The position numbers and the translations under genes are program-made. 64,000 nt of DNA from Ardenticatenaceae bacterium. GTDB lineage: Bacteria; Chloroflexota; Anaerolineae; Promineifilales; Promineifilaceae. Shown here piece by piece: positions 26,607 to 35,528 of the stretch (position 1 is its first letter; each line of letters opens with the position of its first letter). Location of the stretch: positions 2,418,001-2,482,000 of the forward strand of contig JACKBQ010000001.1 in assembly GCA_020634455.1 (NCBI GenBank), read 5' to 3'. The notes below the pieces were generated by a model. It made no database searches. It had not been told where the DNA came from and saw only the letters and a list, made by a program, of their open reading frames with translations.

Positions 26607-27907
26607 TTGCGCCTCCGAAACACTAACCCAAAGCCAACCAACAGCAGCGGAAAGACGGGGAGATTGCAAATGCGCAGACCGGGATCTGTGGTGGGCGGTG
26701 CGGCATCTGCCGGGGCCGTTGCCGCCGCCGCCGATTCCGTGGGTACAGATTCGGGCAAACCAAATGGTTCGATGGTGGGGATTGATTGGGCAGAAACGGC
26801 CGTTGGCGTCGGCGGAATCTCACGCGCAGGCAGATTCAAACTTTGCCGCCACGCCTGCTCCAGCCCATCTACGTTGAAGCCGTACACTGCTTCCAGCGCC
26901 TCGTCGTACCCTTTGCCCTGCGCCAGGGTGAGGATGAGCGATTGCAGGTTTTCTTGCCCGTAGGTTTCCAATAGAAATTTTACGACGCTGTAGCTCTGGC
27001 TGTAGGCAATGCCCGCCTCAGTGCCGTGGGCCGAAAATGACCCGTTGAGGCTGCGCACCGGCTCGAATCTGTTATTTTCGATGCCGTTGGCGATGTCTGA
27101 CAGCACGCGCTCGCTGGGTGTGCCTTCGGCGTAGGTCGCCAAGCCCTCTTCCAGCCAGGTGGGGCGACTGCCGCCGACGCAGCTTCGGCCAAACTGCCCC
27201 ACCACCAGATGGGCCAGCTCGTGGCGCACGGTGGGCACGCCCCAGCTTTCGGCAATGCGTGGCGGCACGCCGATGAGGATGATGTTGTAATCGCTAAAGG
27301 CGACGCCGCCCGCCCACTCCTGAATATAAAGCACCGCGTCGCGCATATCGTCCGATTCGCCGTAGATGAAGAGCTGCACTTCGCTGTCCAGCGCGATCCC
27401 CATCTCGTTTTGCAGTTGGTCCAGCCCGGCAACGGCCGCTTCCAGCAACATCGGCCCCACGTCATCGCCCTCGTACCAATGCAGGCGGATGTTGGGCGCA
27501 GAGACGGTTTGCCAATCGTAACGATCGTCCACAAACGTGTGGCTTTGCTCGTCGGTGGTGGTCACGTTGCCGCTGCTGTCGGTGATTTGCCACGCCCAGC
27601 GCAGCGTCGCCCCTGGCGGCGGGTTGCCGGAGCGAACCATTTCCCAGGTCCATTCGGCCTGATTGCCTTCTAGGGGGACGGGAACGGCCGTACTCGCCTC
27701 CAAACAGCTAGACCGATCCACCTCGTAAACCAGATTCACCTCAGCCACGTCGCTGGCATCGGCCACTTCCAGTTGGAAGGTCACCGACTGCGGAAAATCC
27801 ACCAGCGCCTCGTTGCGCGTGACGGTGATGCTGGTTTGGGCGTGGGCTGAGCCAGCACCGGTCAATATCAAAACAAATAAAATGATGATTGGAACAAATT
27901 TCTTCAA
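26603..27907 (-). CDS. Surface-anchored zinc metallopeptidase (peptidase-MA-like)
   Basis: 434 residues from a TTG start (LKKFVPIIILFVLILTGAGSAHA is a clean signal peptide; GAGGG lies six bases upstream of TTG). An ATG 36 bases upstream at 27943 is possible but lies in a small palindrome. An Ig-like region (~25-130) is followed by HELAH around residue 228, with the third zinc ligand in TWLEEGLATYAEG 25-30 residues later, a gluzincin pattern. C-terminal Pro/Ala linker and a hydrophobic anchor with RRRK tail. Role: cell-surface proteolysis. Coupled by ATGA overlap to the peptide-binding lipoprotein, which suggests cleavage and then capture of peptides. Confidence 0.85.
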   Translation of the reverse strand: MKKFVPIIILFVLILTGAGSAHAQTSITVTRNEALVDFPQSVTFQLEVADASDVAEVNLVYEVDRSSCLEASTAVPVPLEGNQAEWTWEMVRSGNPPPGATLRWAWQITDSSGNVTTTDEQSHTFVDDRYDWQTVSAPNIRLHWYEGDDVGPMLLEAAVAGLDQLQNEMGIALDSEVQLFIYGESDDMRDAVLYIQEWAGGVAFSDYNIILIGVPPRIAESWGVPTVRHELAHLVVGQFGRSCVGGSRPTWLEEGLATYAEGTPSERVLSDIANGIENNRFEPVRSLNGSFSAHGTEAGIAYSQSYSVVKFLLETYGQENLQSLILTLAQGKGYDEALEAVYGFNVDGLEQAWRQSLNLPAREIPPTPTAVSAQSIPTIEPFGLPESVPTESAAAATAPADAAPPTTDPGLRICNLPVFPLLLVGFGLVFRRRK

Positions 27908-27948
27908 AATACCCTCTTCGTAGCGCGCCAGGGGATAAATCATCCCCC

Positions 27949-28010
27949 GGCTAGTTGTGGAAGCCTCTGCGAGGCTGTTTCTAGCCCCTTTGGGGCTTCC
28001 ACAACTAGCC
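27949..28010. repeat. Perfect 17-bp inverted repeat (GGCTAGTTGTGGAAGCC)
   Basis: Arms 27949-27965 and 27994-28010 are exactly complementary, and the 28-base interior contains a second small stem (AGCCCC/GGGGCT). Lies between two minus-strand genes and could act as a transcription attenuator, but no T-run follows. Confidence 0.7.
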
Positions 28011-28041
28011 CAGGCCGTTCACGGCTGGGCGGACAGGCAAA

Positions 28042-29823
28042 TTATGCTTGCCGACGGCCGTTCCACCACCAACCACCAAATCCCAAAACCAACAACCCCG
28101 CTACCCCCAGTAAAATCAACGACAAATTGCTGCCAGATTCCGCTTCATCGGCGACGGCTTCCTGAGTCGGAATCGGTGTTGGCGGCAAGGCTGCGACTTC
28201 TGTGGCAGGAACGGCCGTTTCCGATGCAGTTGCCGTCGTCGTCGATTCAGGCGTGTTGGTGGCCGTAGCTGTGGCCGTTGCCGTTGGCGTGCGCGTTGGT
28301 CGTGGCGTGGACGTTTCGGTCGGGGTTTCTGTCGCCTCTGGCGTGTTGGTTGGCGCGGGCGTGGGTGTTTCCGGCGGGAACGCTGTCGGGGCGTCTGGAT
28401 CAACCGTGGCTGTTGCCGCTGGCGGATTTTCCACCGCAGGTGGGCCGCCGACAGGCGGCGGCACGGCGACAGAACCGCCATCCAACGACTGCACCAGATA
28501 GTAAACAGGGCCGCCAATCATGCAAAAATCCCCGGCCGTCTGGGCGCAAATCGCCCCCGGCACTTCTACGGTAAAAATGCCGTTGCTGGCAGAAATGGTT
28601 TGGCGGCTCCCCCACATGTCTACAAGAACGGCCGTACTTGCCTCAGCCGCCACCTCCACCGTTTGCGGCGCAGGCAGGCGAGAGAACAGTACCGTCGTGG
28701 CGTGCGTGCCCTGGTCCAGGCGAATTTGCCCCCAGTGGCCCCAATGCTCACGCTTGATGCCCTGCATCCCGGCCAGATATTGCACCGCCACCTGGTACGT
28801 CGTAAACGCCGGGCGGCGCGAGCCATCCATCCGCAGCAGGCCAAACGGTTCCGGGTTGGCCGCCACGTCATCGGGCGTGTCCTGCATTTTATAGATGGCA
28901 ATGCGCTGCGCCCCAGCAGCCATGCCCACAGCAAACACTTGCGGAATAAACGCCGCCTGCTCTTGCTGATCCACCTGGAAAGTCCAGTTGCCCACCGGCC
29001 AGGCAGGGTCGTTGCTGGGGGGCGCGTTCGTTTCTACCAACCAAACTGGCTTCCAGGGAATGCCGCGACTGCCCACCGCACCGTAAAATTGCTGGATGAT
29101 GTTGTAAATCGTATCCGGTTGGAAGTAAAGATGGGCCGTCAGCGCATCAAAATAGTAGTTGTGGTCTGGTGCAGACGGATCGGCGACAACCACATCCAGA
29201 AAATCGTAAATATAATTTGGGTTCCAAAAATGTGTAAACGCGGCCAGATGGATGGTGCTGTTAGGGTTCACCTCTTTGGCGACCAGATAGGCAGTGCGCT
29301 GGAGTTGGAAGAAGTCCTGCACGGAACCGTCCCAGGTGTGGCCGGGGGCGTTGGGATCGTTGACGTCGGGTTCGTTCCAGATGATCCATTGGTTGATACG
29401 GCCGTTGTACCGCACCACCGCCTCTCTCACAAAATTGGCCCACGTGTTGTTTGGGTCCGTATGAGGCAAATTTAAACCACGCGGCAAGCCACCCTCCCGC
29501 GCCCAATCGGGGATGCCAATGAGCAGGCCAACCACGGTGCGCCCGGCGGCAATCTCGCCGTTGATTTGGCCGTCGCTGACGCTGGCGGTCCAGGTGCCGG
29601 GGCCACCCGCCTGCACCTCGGCCCACTGAAAGCGCACCCGCGTCCAGGCTGCACCCAGCGAATTGGCCTGCGCCGGATTTTGGTAACTTTCAATCACGCC
29701 AAAGCGATAGTCAACGGGAGCCTGCGCGGGGGCTTCGGCAGGCAAGGCTTCACTTTTTTGCGGAGCAACAGCCAGTAGCCCAAGAACAAGTAGACATAAC
29801 ACGATAATTTTCGTTCGATTCAT
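28042..29823 (-). CDS. Surface glycoside hydrolase (clan A TIM barrel) on a Thr/Pro stalk
   Basis: 593 residues. Signal peptide (1-26). A TIM-barrel fold with acid/base Glu151 (IIWNEPD) and nucleophile Glu264 (WLVETNAPP), the paired glutamates at the ends of strands 4 and 7 that define clan GH-A (GH39/GH5/GH51-like). Then a small beta domain (~370-460), a Thr/Pro-rich stalk (~470-565), and a C-terminal membrane anchor with NGRRQA. It should cleave a plant or microbial polysaccharide at the cell surface. Substrate cannot be assigned. Confidence 0.87.
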   Translation of the reverse strand: MNRTKIIVLCLLVLGLLAVAPQKSEALPAEAPAQAPVDYRFGVIESYQNPAQANSLGAAWTRVRFQWAEVQAGGPGTWTASVSDGQINGEIAAGRTVVGLLIGIPDWAREGGLPRGLNLPHTDPNNTWANFVREAVVRYNGRINQWIIWNEPDVNDPNAPGHTWDGSVQDFFQLQRTAYLVAKEVNPNSTIHLAAFTHFWNPNYIYDFLDVVVADPSAPDHNYYFDALTAHLYFQPDTIYNIIQQFYGAVGSRGIPWKPVWLVETNAPPSNDPAWPVGNWTFQVDQQEQAAFIPQVFAVGMAAGAQRIAIYKMQDTPDDVAANPEPFGLLRMDGSRRPAFTTYQVAVQYLAGMQGIKREHWGHWGQIRLDQGTHATTVLFSRLPAPQTVEVAAEASTAVLVDMWGSRQTISASNGIFTVEVPGAICAQTAGDFCMIGGPVYYLVQSLDGGSVAVPPPVGGPPAVENPPAATATVDPDAPTAFPPETPTPAPTNTPEATETPTETSTPRPTRTPTATATATATNTPESTTTATASETAVPATEVAALPPTPIPTQEAVADEAESGSNLSLILLGVAGLLVLGFGGWWWNGRRQA

Positions 29824-30090
29824 GCTGCAAGTTTACCGATTCATCCAGTTTTGTGACAACTTTCCTCCACCAGCAAAGTTGGCTATAACTGTGTTATTCT
29901 ATTTTTTCTCACAAAATGCGGTTAGCGACACTTATTGCCGCCGACCACCATGAATGAAAATCAACAGGCTTGTGGTGAGCGCAGTCGAACTATTTCGCAG
30001 ATTTGCCAGATTTCTCCAAATCTCTCTGTGCAACTCTGTGCTTCTCCGTGTAACTCTGTGTTCCTTTTTTTATTTTCGTAAGGAGGAAAT
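29824..30090. other. Divergent spacer with CACAGAG and CGCAGATT repeats
   Basis: 29990-30066 contains TTTCGCAGATTTGCCAGATT followed by TCTCTGTGCAACTCTGTGC and TCCGTGTAACTCTGTGTTCC units. The downstream gene has a strong AAGGAGG. An AT-rich stretch near 29885-29920 is the likeliest promoter for one or both genes. Confidence 0.55.
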
Positions 30091-30489
30091 ATGGCAACTG
30101 TAAAGCTAATCGAATATGAAGACGCCACCCCAGAAGCGCAGGCGGTGTTTGATGAAATCAAGCAGGCACGCAACATTGAGGACGTGAACAACTTTTGGAA
30201 GGCGCTGGCCAACCATCCCGACTCGCTGCGGCGCACCTGGGACAATTTGCGGGCCGTTATGCAGCCTGGCGCGCTGGATCCGCTGACCAAGGAGATGCTC
30301 TACATCGCCGTCTCCATCGCCAATAACTGCGACTACTGCATTCATTCCCACACCGCCTCCGCCAAGGCCATAGGGATGACCGAGGCGCAGTACGCGGAAC
30401 TGCTGGCGGTGGTGGGCATGGCGCACCAAACCAACGCCCAGGCCACCGCGCTCAAAGTGCCCGTTGATGATCAATTTTGGATTGAGTGA
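30091..30489 (+). CDS. AhpD/carboxymuconolactone-decarboxylase-like protein
   Basis: 132 residues, helical. The CxxC pair is Cys80/Cys83 with His87 (NNCDYCIHSHTASA), the AhpD peroxidase signature. Probably a thiol-dependent peroxidase. Strong ribosome-binding site AAGGAGG. Followed 79 bases later by a quinone oxidoreductase on the same strand, so the two may form a redox-defence unit. Confidence 0.9.
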   Translation: MATVKLIEYEDATPEAQAVFDEIKQARNIEDVNNFWKALANHPDSLRRTWDNLRAVMQPGALDPLTKEMLYIAVSIANNCDYCIHSHTASAKAIGMTEAQYAELLAVVGMAHQTNAQATALKVPVDDQFWIE

Positions 30490-30493
30490 AATT

Positions 30494-30556
30494 TTTATTG
30501 GCCACAGAGGGCACAGAGGTTTTTGAGGGAAAATCCTCTTCTTCCTCTGTGGCAAA
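30494..30556. repeat. GGCCACAGAGGGCACAGAGG palindrome
   Basis: GGCCACAGAGG faces CCTCTGTGGC with AGGGAAAATCCTC in the loop. The same form occurs at 34105-34168, 37642-37705 and 47676-47750. Confidence 0.75.
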
Positions 30557-30568
30557 AAGGAAAAGAAG

Positions 30569-31543
30569 ATGCCACACGCAATTGTTATGCAGGAACCGGG
30601 GGATACGGCCGTTCTCCACTACGCCCCCGTCACCATTCCCCAACCCACCGGAACCCAGGTTCACGTACGCCATCAGGCGATTGGCGTGAACTTTATTGAC
30701 ACCTACTTCCGCACCGGGCTGTACAAATGGCCCCAGACGCCGCTCACCCCCGGCGCAGAAGCGGCCGGAGAGGTGGTGGCCGTCGGCGAGGCGGTGACGC
30801 ATGTTAAGCCGGGCGACCGGGTGGCTTACACCACGCCGACTGGTGCCTACGCCCAGGAGCGATTGATTGAGGCCAAACATATAATTGTGCTGCCGGACGA
30901 TATTTCTTATGAAACGGCCGCTGCCATCACCCTCAAAGGACTCACCGCCCAATACCTGCTGCGCAGCAGTTTTCGCATCGAAGCGGGGCATACCGTGCTG
31001 TTTCACGCGGCGGCGGGCGGCGTGGGGTTGCTGGCCGGGCAATGGCTGGCCCATCTGGGAGCCACCGTCATCGGCACGGCCGGGTCAGCCGAGAAGATGG
31101 CATTGGCCAAAGAAAACGGCTACGCGCACATGATCAACTATCGTACCGAAAATTTTGTGGAGCGCGTGATGGAAATTACCGACGGCCAGGGTGTAGACGT
31201 GGTGTACGACTCTGTGGGGCAAGACACCTACCCAGCATCGCTCGACTGCCTGAAAAAGCACGGCACCTGGGTTTGCTTTGGCCAATCGTCGGGAATGATC
31301 AAGAATTTTGCGCTGTCTGATTTGGCGCAGCGGGGATCGCTGTTTGCCACACGGCCGGTTCTGTTCGATTTCATCGACACGCCAGAAACGCTAGCCGCGG
31401 CGGCCGCTGATTTGTTCAGCGTGGTTCAAAATGGCACGGTGAAGATTTCAATCAATCAGGAATTCGGGCTGGCAGACGCAGGCGAGGCGCACCAAATGTT
31501 GGAAGGTCGGCAGACGACGGGGTCTACGATTTTACGGCCGTAA
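30569..31543 (+). CDS. NADPH:quinone oxidoreductase (zinc-free MDR family)
   Basis: 324 residues. N-terminal GroES-like domain (VNFIDTYFRTGLY, TPGAEAAGEVVAVGE) lacking the zinc-ligand cysteines of alcohol dehydrogenases, then a Rossmann fold with AAAGGVGLLAGQWLAHLGA. Close in pattern to Escherichia coli QorA, which reduces quinones with NADPH. GGAAAAG precedes the ATG. The motif ACGGCCGT overlaps its stop codon (31534-31541). Confidence 0.93.
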   Translation: MPHAIVMQEPGDTAVLHYAPVTIPQPTGTQVHVRHQAIGVNFIDTYFRTGLYKWPQTPLTPGAEAAGEVVAVGEAVTHVKPGDRVAYTTPTGAYAQERLIEAKHIIVLPDDISYETAAAITLKGLTAQYLLRSSFRIEAGHTVLFHAAAGGVGLLAGQWLAHLGATVIGTAGSAEKMALAKENGYAHMINYRTENFVERVMEITDGQGVDVVYDSVGQDTYPASLDCLKKHGTWVCFGQSSGMIKNFALSDLAQRGSLFATRPVLFDFIDTPETLAAAAADLFSVVQNGTVKISINQEFGLADAGEAHQMLEGRQTTGSTILRP

Positions 31544-31598
31544 CCCGGCAAGTCTTGACATAACATTGTTTTTAATTGGTAGTCTTAAAAACCACCCA

Positions 31599-32036
31599 TT
31601 AATTTTGCGCTGAGTATGAGTCTGACAGGCTGTTGCCGCCACTGGCCGTCACGGTCACCGTGCCAGGATTGGGGCCGACACTGGGCAGAGTAATGGTGCA
31701 CGAGGTATTGCAGTTTACGGTGCCAGACTTGCTGCTTTGGGAATCAACGGCCGTAACACTCACAGCCGCCGACACCTGAATCTGCACCACCACATCCGCC
31801 CCACCCCGCCATGCAGACACAGATGTAACATTCCCTGTGGGCGTGGTTCCGCCACCACCGCCACCACCGCCTGTTGCGGACGAATCGCCAAACCCATCCA
31901 CCACGCGGCTAAACACATTCCCTACCTGTGGGCCCAGCACGGTTAAAATGGCAATGACCACAACAGCCACCAACACTAAAATCAACGCATATTCAACCAG
32001 TCCCTGGCCATTTTCCTGAGCTTTTTTTGTATCCAT
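31599..32036 (-). CDS. Flp/type IVb-like pilin with C-terminal domain
   Basis: 145 residues. A class III signal sequence ending NG|QGLVEYALIL, with Glu at +5 after the predicted prepilin cleavage, then a hydrophobic helix (VLVAVVVIAILTVLG), as in Flp/Fap pilins. Unlike typical Flp subunits (50-80 residues) it carries a Gly-rich linker (eight Gly in a row) and a ~75-residue beta domain. It should assemble into a tight-adherence pilus or form a minor tip subunit. No tad genes are in the window. Confidence 0.85.
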   Translation of the reverse strand: MDTKKAQENGQGLVEYALILVLVAVVVIAILTVLGPQVGNVFSRVVDGFGDSSATGGGGGGGGTTPTGNVTSVSAWRGGADVVVQIQVSAAVSVTAVDSQSSKSGTVNCNTSCTITLPSVGPNPGTVTVTASGGNSLSDSYSAQN

Positions 32037-32095
32037 TTCTCTGACCTGTTTACAAGGATTGCCTCAATTATGGGAAAAGTTTCTGACAATTCAGC

Positions 32096-32260
32096 CTACA
32101 AGCCAAATTGAATGTCGGGAACGGCCGTACTCTCTACTAAAAATTCACGCTCATACGCCAATTCCATGAGCGAATCCGCGTTGCGCTCCGCTTCCCACAG
32201 TTCCACGGTGGGATATTCGTCGGTAATGGGGGTAATGCGTTGAGTCTTATCTGCAATCAT
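32096..32260 (-). CDS. Small 54-residue protein, unknown
   Basis: ATG at 32260, TAG at 32096. It reads MIADKTQRITPITDEYPTVE, then LWEAERNADSLMELAYEREF and ends VPDIQFGL. AAAAGGT lies about six bases upstream. Acidic, soluble, and codon use looks like that of its neighbours; one ACGGCCGT falls in frame as Thr-Ala-Val. The only ORF in the otherwise empty 32037-32384 gap. No family recognised. Confidence 0.5.
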   Translation of the reverse strand: MIADKTQRITPITDEYPTVELWEAERNADSLMELAYEREFLVESTAVPDIQFGL

Positions 32261-32319
32261 TTGTTGACCTTTTACAACAATGGTTGCATTGTACCACTTC
32301 TGAAATGCTTTTTGAAGGA

Positions 32320-32382
32320 GTTAGGAGATTAGGAGATTGGAGATTAGAGACGAATCAATCTCCAGTCTCTAATCTCCCAAAA
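32320..32382. repeat. GGAGATTAGAGAC-family palindrome
   Basis: GGAGATTGGAGATTAGAGAC faces CAATCTCCAGTCTCTAATCT. Ends just before the stop of the methyltransferase gene on the minus strand. Confidence 0.75.
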
Positions 32383-32384
32383 TT

Positions 32385-33293
32385 TCAAATGGGTTCTTTA
32401 AAGTCGTAGAGGTGGTCTTCAACTGACCATTGGCGCTGGCAGTCGGGGTTGGGGCAGGTAAGACGGCCGTTCGCAGCTTCTGGCAGCGCGGTTTGGCAGT
32501 GGGGGCAGGCGAAGAAGGTGGTGGGAACGGCCGTTTCGCCCACAGCTGGATGAGCAATATCTACAAACACGCTGGGGCTAAGCTGCCACCAGTTGCCGGT
32601 CCACTGCGCCAGCGAATCCAGCCCCACCAGCAGGCCAGTGGGCACGGCTTTTTTAATCGGCCCAAAGCGGTAGTGGGAGATGGTGAGCATGCGCCCCGGG
32701 GTAAAGTTGGCCGCTTTTAGCTGCTGCCTAATCCAGCGAGGGTGAAAATCAAAGTTGAGTTCCACAAACTCAATTGGCTCTAAATTGAACGGGGACCAAT
32801 CCTGCCGCCGCAGCCCGTAGCGCAAAATGGCTTTCAGGTTTTGCTTATTGGCGAATTCCAGGACGTAACGGCCGTTTGGCCGGGCAATGCGGGCGAGTTG
32901 CTTAAACAAGGCAGGCGCATCCGCCGCATGGTGCAGCGTCCGAATTTGCACCATCGTGTCAAACAAACCAGCCACGAACGGCATTTGGTACCAGTTGCCC
33001 GCCACGTACACAAATCGGGGATCGTTGCCCAGATGTGCCTGCGCTTCCCGCAAAAGCGAGCGCGAATAATCGAAAAGCACCACTTTTTGGTAGCCCAGGT
33101 ATTCATCGGCCAGGCGACCAAAGCCCGCGCCAATTTCGATGAGGATGCCGCCCGTCGGGGGCATCAGGCGGCGCAGGGCAATGCGTTCTACCTGGTCTTC
33201 ATAATCGCGACCCTGGCCTTCCCAAAAGCGGGTGCGGTAGTCAGAGCCTTCGTAGTCACAGACGGGTGGGATGTCGGTATTGGTCATGCGCAA
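32385..33293 (-). CDS. SAM-dependent methyltransferase with C-terminal zinc finger
   Basis: 302 residues. Class I fold with SAM-binding EIGAGFGRLADEYL and acidic LFDYSRSLL. The C-terminus adds a Trm112-like zinc ribbon (ACPHCQTALP, CPNPDCQRQW). The substrate is unknown; related enzymes methylate small molecules such as quinones. ATG at 33293, five bases after the upstream gene on the same strand ends, so the pair is co-transcribed. Confidence 0.85.
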   Translation of the reverse strand: MRMTNTDIPPVCDYEGSDYRTRFWEGQGRDYEDQVERIALRRLMPPTGGILIEIGAGFGRLADEYLGYQKVVLFDYSRSLLREAQAHLGNDPRFVYVAGNWYQMPFVAGLFDTMVQIRTLHHAADAPALFKQLARIARPNGRYVLEFANKQNLKAILRYGLRRQDWSPFNLEPIEFVELNFDFHPRWIRQQLKAANFTPGRMLTISHYRFGPIKKAVPTGLLVGLDSLAQWTGNWWQLSPSVFVDIAHPAVGETAVPTTFFACPHCQTALPEAANGRLTCPNPDCQRQWSVEDHLYDFKEPI

Positions 33294-33298
33294 AAATG

Positions 33299-33925
33299 TT
33301 AGCGAACGGCCGTGTCCTGTGACGGCACGGGCTGGCTGCTCTGAGTAACGCGGGTAAACAATTCATCATTGCTCGATGGCAAACTTTTGATTAATTGATC
33401 CAGTGGCTCAAATAAACCGCGCAACGTGTTGAACGGGCCACCCAAATCAGTATCTTGCAGCGGAATTTGCACTGGCACGTCCATGACAACCGGAATTGTT
33501 TGATTCACAGCAACGTCCAAATCGAGGGCCACAGGCAGCTGCAATCCGGCCGGAAGCTCCAAATTGACATTTCCATTAATTTGGCCACCGCCGCCGGGCA
33601 GTGTAAATTGCGCCGGAATTGTCAGGGGAACGGCTTCTGTCAGCACCACCTTTGTTTCTTCTTCCAGGGGCAGCGTAAAACTAATGGGCATTGTTGAATC
33701 CAGCTTGATCGTTTGCGAAATGGTCGCATTGCTCATATCCACAAAGCTATCGCTTAATCCGCCCACAATCGGCTCTGCCACCGAATCCACAATCGGCAAA
33801 ATCAGCGGAGCCGCAATAAGCAGCACAATCAACAGCACAAAATTCACAACAAAAGAAAAAATGATGGCAAATGTTTTAAACGCGTGCCACGGTTTTCCAG
33901 ACCAAACCCATTTACGACGGTCCAT
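33299..33925 (-). CDS. Membrane-anchored protein of unknown function
   Basis: 208 residues. Short basic N-terminus, one or two hydrophobic helices (residues 15-48, ending LLIAAPLILPIVDSVAEPIV), then a long beta-rich, Pro- and Val-rich domain with repeated IPVVMDVPVQIPL-type strands. A strong GGAGGT precedes the ATG. It is the first gene of a two-gene operon with the methyltransferase. I do not recognise the family. Confidence 0.6.
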   Translation of the reverse strand: MDRRKWVWSGKPWHAFKTFAIIFSFVVNFVLLIVLLIAAPLILPIVDSVAEPIVGGLSDSFVDMSNATISQTIKLDSTMPISFTLPLEEETKVVLTEAVPLTIPAQFTLPGGGGQINGNVNLELPAGLQLPVALDLDVAVNQTIPVVMDVPVQIPLQDTDLGGPFNTLRGLFEPLDQLIKSLPSSNDELFTRVTQSSQPVPSQDTAVR

Positions 33926-34071
33926 TGTGCACCTCCGAACCTGACTCAGGTTGACATAGTATTATTACATTATGGTAACATGGAACAAAAAAATAGTAAA
34001 ACGGCCGTAAGTAATGCAGCAAATCGCCCAAACCGTTGGTACAAAACTTAGCCATTGGCCTCCGCTACGCA

Positions 34072-34087
34072 TGTTTCCCGTGAAACA
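34072..34087. promoter_or_regulatory. parS: parS-like ParB binding site 1
   Basis: TGTTTCCCGTGAAACA differs from the widely conserved parS consensus TGTTTCACGTGAAACA at one position. Flanking A and T extend the palindrome. Confidence 0.75.
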
Positions 34088-34193
34088 TTTAGCACCTGTC
34101 TGAGTATTGGCCACAGCGTTTACAGGGCACTAAGAGGCATTCAAAGGCCTCTTTTTCCTCTGTGGCTTTTTCGGATAGCTTCTTAAGCAGTTC

Positions 34194-34209
34194 GGTTTCC
34201 CGTGAAACA
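34194..34209. promoter_or_regulatory. parS: parS-like ParB binding site 2
   Basis: GGTTTCCCGTGAAACA: same core as site 1 with one further change at the first base. 122 bases from site 1. Confidence 0.7.
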
Positions 34210-34285
34210 ATTGCGGGAATGCTTGAATGCAGTAGAATATCCCGGTAGCCTATTATCTTACCTGCGAGAAAGACAAAATTAACGT

Positions 34286-35527
34286 ATGTCTACCCAATCG
34301 AACAAGCAAGAAAGTTCCCTCCTCCCCTCCAACGCCTCACCCAGTAATGATGTTGCCATTCTCCTGGATTTAGACAATCTGGTAATCGGAGCCAAGCAGG
34401 TAAATCTCAATTTCGATATTAACCTGGTTTTGGATCATATCAAGGCGCTGACGAACGGCCGTGTTGTGCTGCGCAACGCCTATGGAGATTCCCGGCAAGA
34501 TCAGCAGCTCATCCGGCAGTTGGCCACCGCTGGCTTTACCACACGCAACGCGGTGAGGCTGAACAACTTCAGTAAGAATTTAGCCGACATGCAAATCGTA
34601 GTAGATACGATGGAAACGTTGTTGGATGGTCAAAACTTCAGAACCTACGTCCTCATGACCGGGGATCGGGATTTTACACCTTTGGTGCAATCTTTGCGCA
34701 AGCGAGGCAAGCAAGTTATTGGGCTGGGCGTAAAGCACACCACCAGCCAAAGTCTGGCCAATCTTTGCGATCATTATATTTACTACGAAGACATTGTCCC
34801 CGTACCTCAGATGAATGAGGCCCAGGTACGTGAACTGCTAGAAGATTCTCTACAACAACTGCTAAACAATGAAGAGCGCGTTCGTGCCAGCGTGCTCAAG
34901 CAGCGCATGTCAGACAGTAGCAAGGGTGCGTTTGACAAAAGCACCTTCGCCGAAGGGAGCTTTCGTAAATTTTTGGAAAAGCATCCAGACCTGGTGCGTG
35001 TAGAGCAAGAAGAAACAACCATCTACATAAAAAGCCCCGAAACGCAAGAGAAACCAGCGACACCGCTTCATATTCGGTACCGCCGCGAGCTGAAAAAGCG
35101 GCGGATGCGCGTGGTTGAGCGGGAGATGCGGTTTTCTATTTTGAAGGACCTGGTAAACAATCTGGCTACTACGGAACAGATTCGCTGGCGCGAGCTGATT
35201 GATGGCATGGCTGAAGATTACAAAAAAGACGGCCGTAAAATCTCTAAAAATGCCATCAATGCGGTTTTGCTGGTAGCCCGCCAGGCACAGGTAATTCACA
35301 CCCTCAAAGACAAGTCGCTTTCTACAGCGCCAGTGCTTTTGGAAATTAAAGGGGCGAAGGCGTATCAGGAAGCTGTGATGCGCTGTGATGCGGTTTACGT
35401 AAAAGAAATTCTGGATTTGCCTGAGGAATTTGACGAGGCAGAAGCAGCACTTTCACTGTATTATGAACAGCGCTATTCCAATTACATCAAAACGCTAATC
35501 AAAAATTTCGCCCGGTTTGGCATGTAG
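34286..35527 (+). CDS. NYN-domain ribonuclease with LOTUS (OST-HTH) domain
   Basis: 413 residues. N-terminal NYN/PIN-like nuclease (DUF88, LabA-like) with the acidic residues of the metal site in AILLDLDNL, RNAYGDSRQD and VLMTGDRDFTPL. An OST-HTH/LOTUS RNA-binding domain follows at ~180-250 (VRASVLKQRM, FAEGSFRKFLEKHPDLVRVE). The C-terminal ~160 residues are helical and may hold a second LOTUS-like copy. Such proteins are thought to bind and cut structured or foreign RNA; the exact role in bacteria is open. It lies between parS-like sites, which may be coincidence. Confidence 0.88.
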   Translation: MSTQSNKQESSLLPSNASPSNDVAILLDLDNLVIGAKQVNLNFDINLVLDHIKALTNGRVVLRNAYGDSRQDQQLIRQLATAGFTTRNAVRLNNFSKNLADMQIVVDTMETLLDGQNFRTYVLMTGDRDFTPLVQSLRKRGKQVIGLGVKHTTSQSLANLCDHYIYYEDIVPVPQMNEAQVRELLEDSLQQLLNNEERVRASVLKQRMSDSSKGAFDKSTFAEGSFRKFLEKHPDLVRVEQEETTIYIKSPETQEKPATPLHIRYRRELKKRRMRVVEREMRFSILKDLVNNLATTEQIRWRELIDGMAEDYKKDGRKISKNAINAVLLVARQAQVIHTLKDKSLSTAPVLLEIKGAKAYQEAVMRCDAVYVKEILDLPEEFDEAEAALSLYYEQRYSNYIKTLIKNFARFGM

Positions 35528-35528
35528 C

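Larger units (their letters stand above)
33926..34285. other. 360-base divergent spacer with two parS-like sites and a CACAGAG repeat
   Basis: Between a minus and a plus gene. Contains an ACGGCCGT at 34002, parS-like palindromes at 34072 and 34194, and a GGCCACAG...CTGTGGC repeat at 34105-34168 between them. No ORF recognised. Confidence 0.6.
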
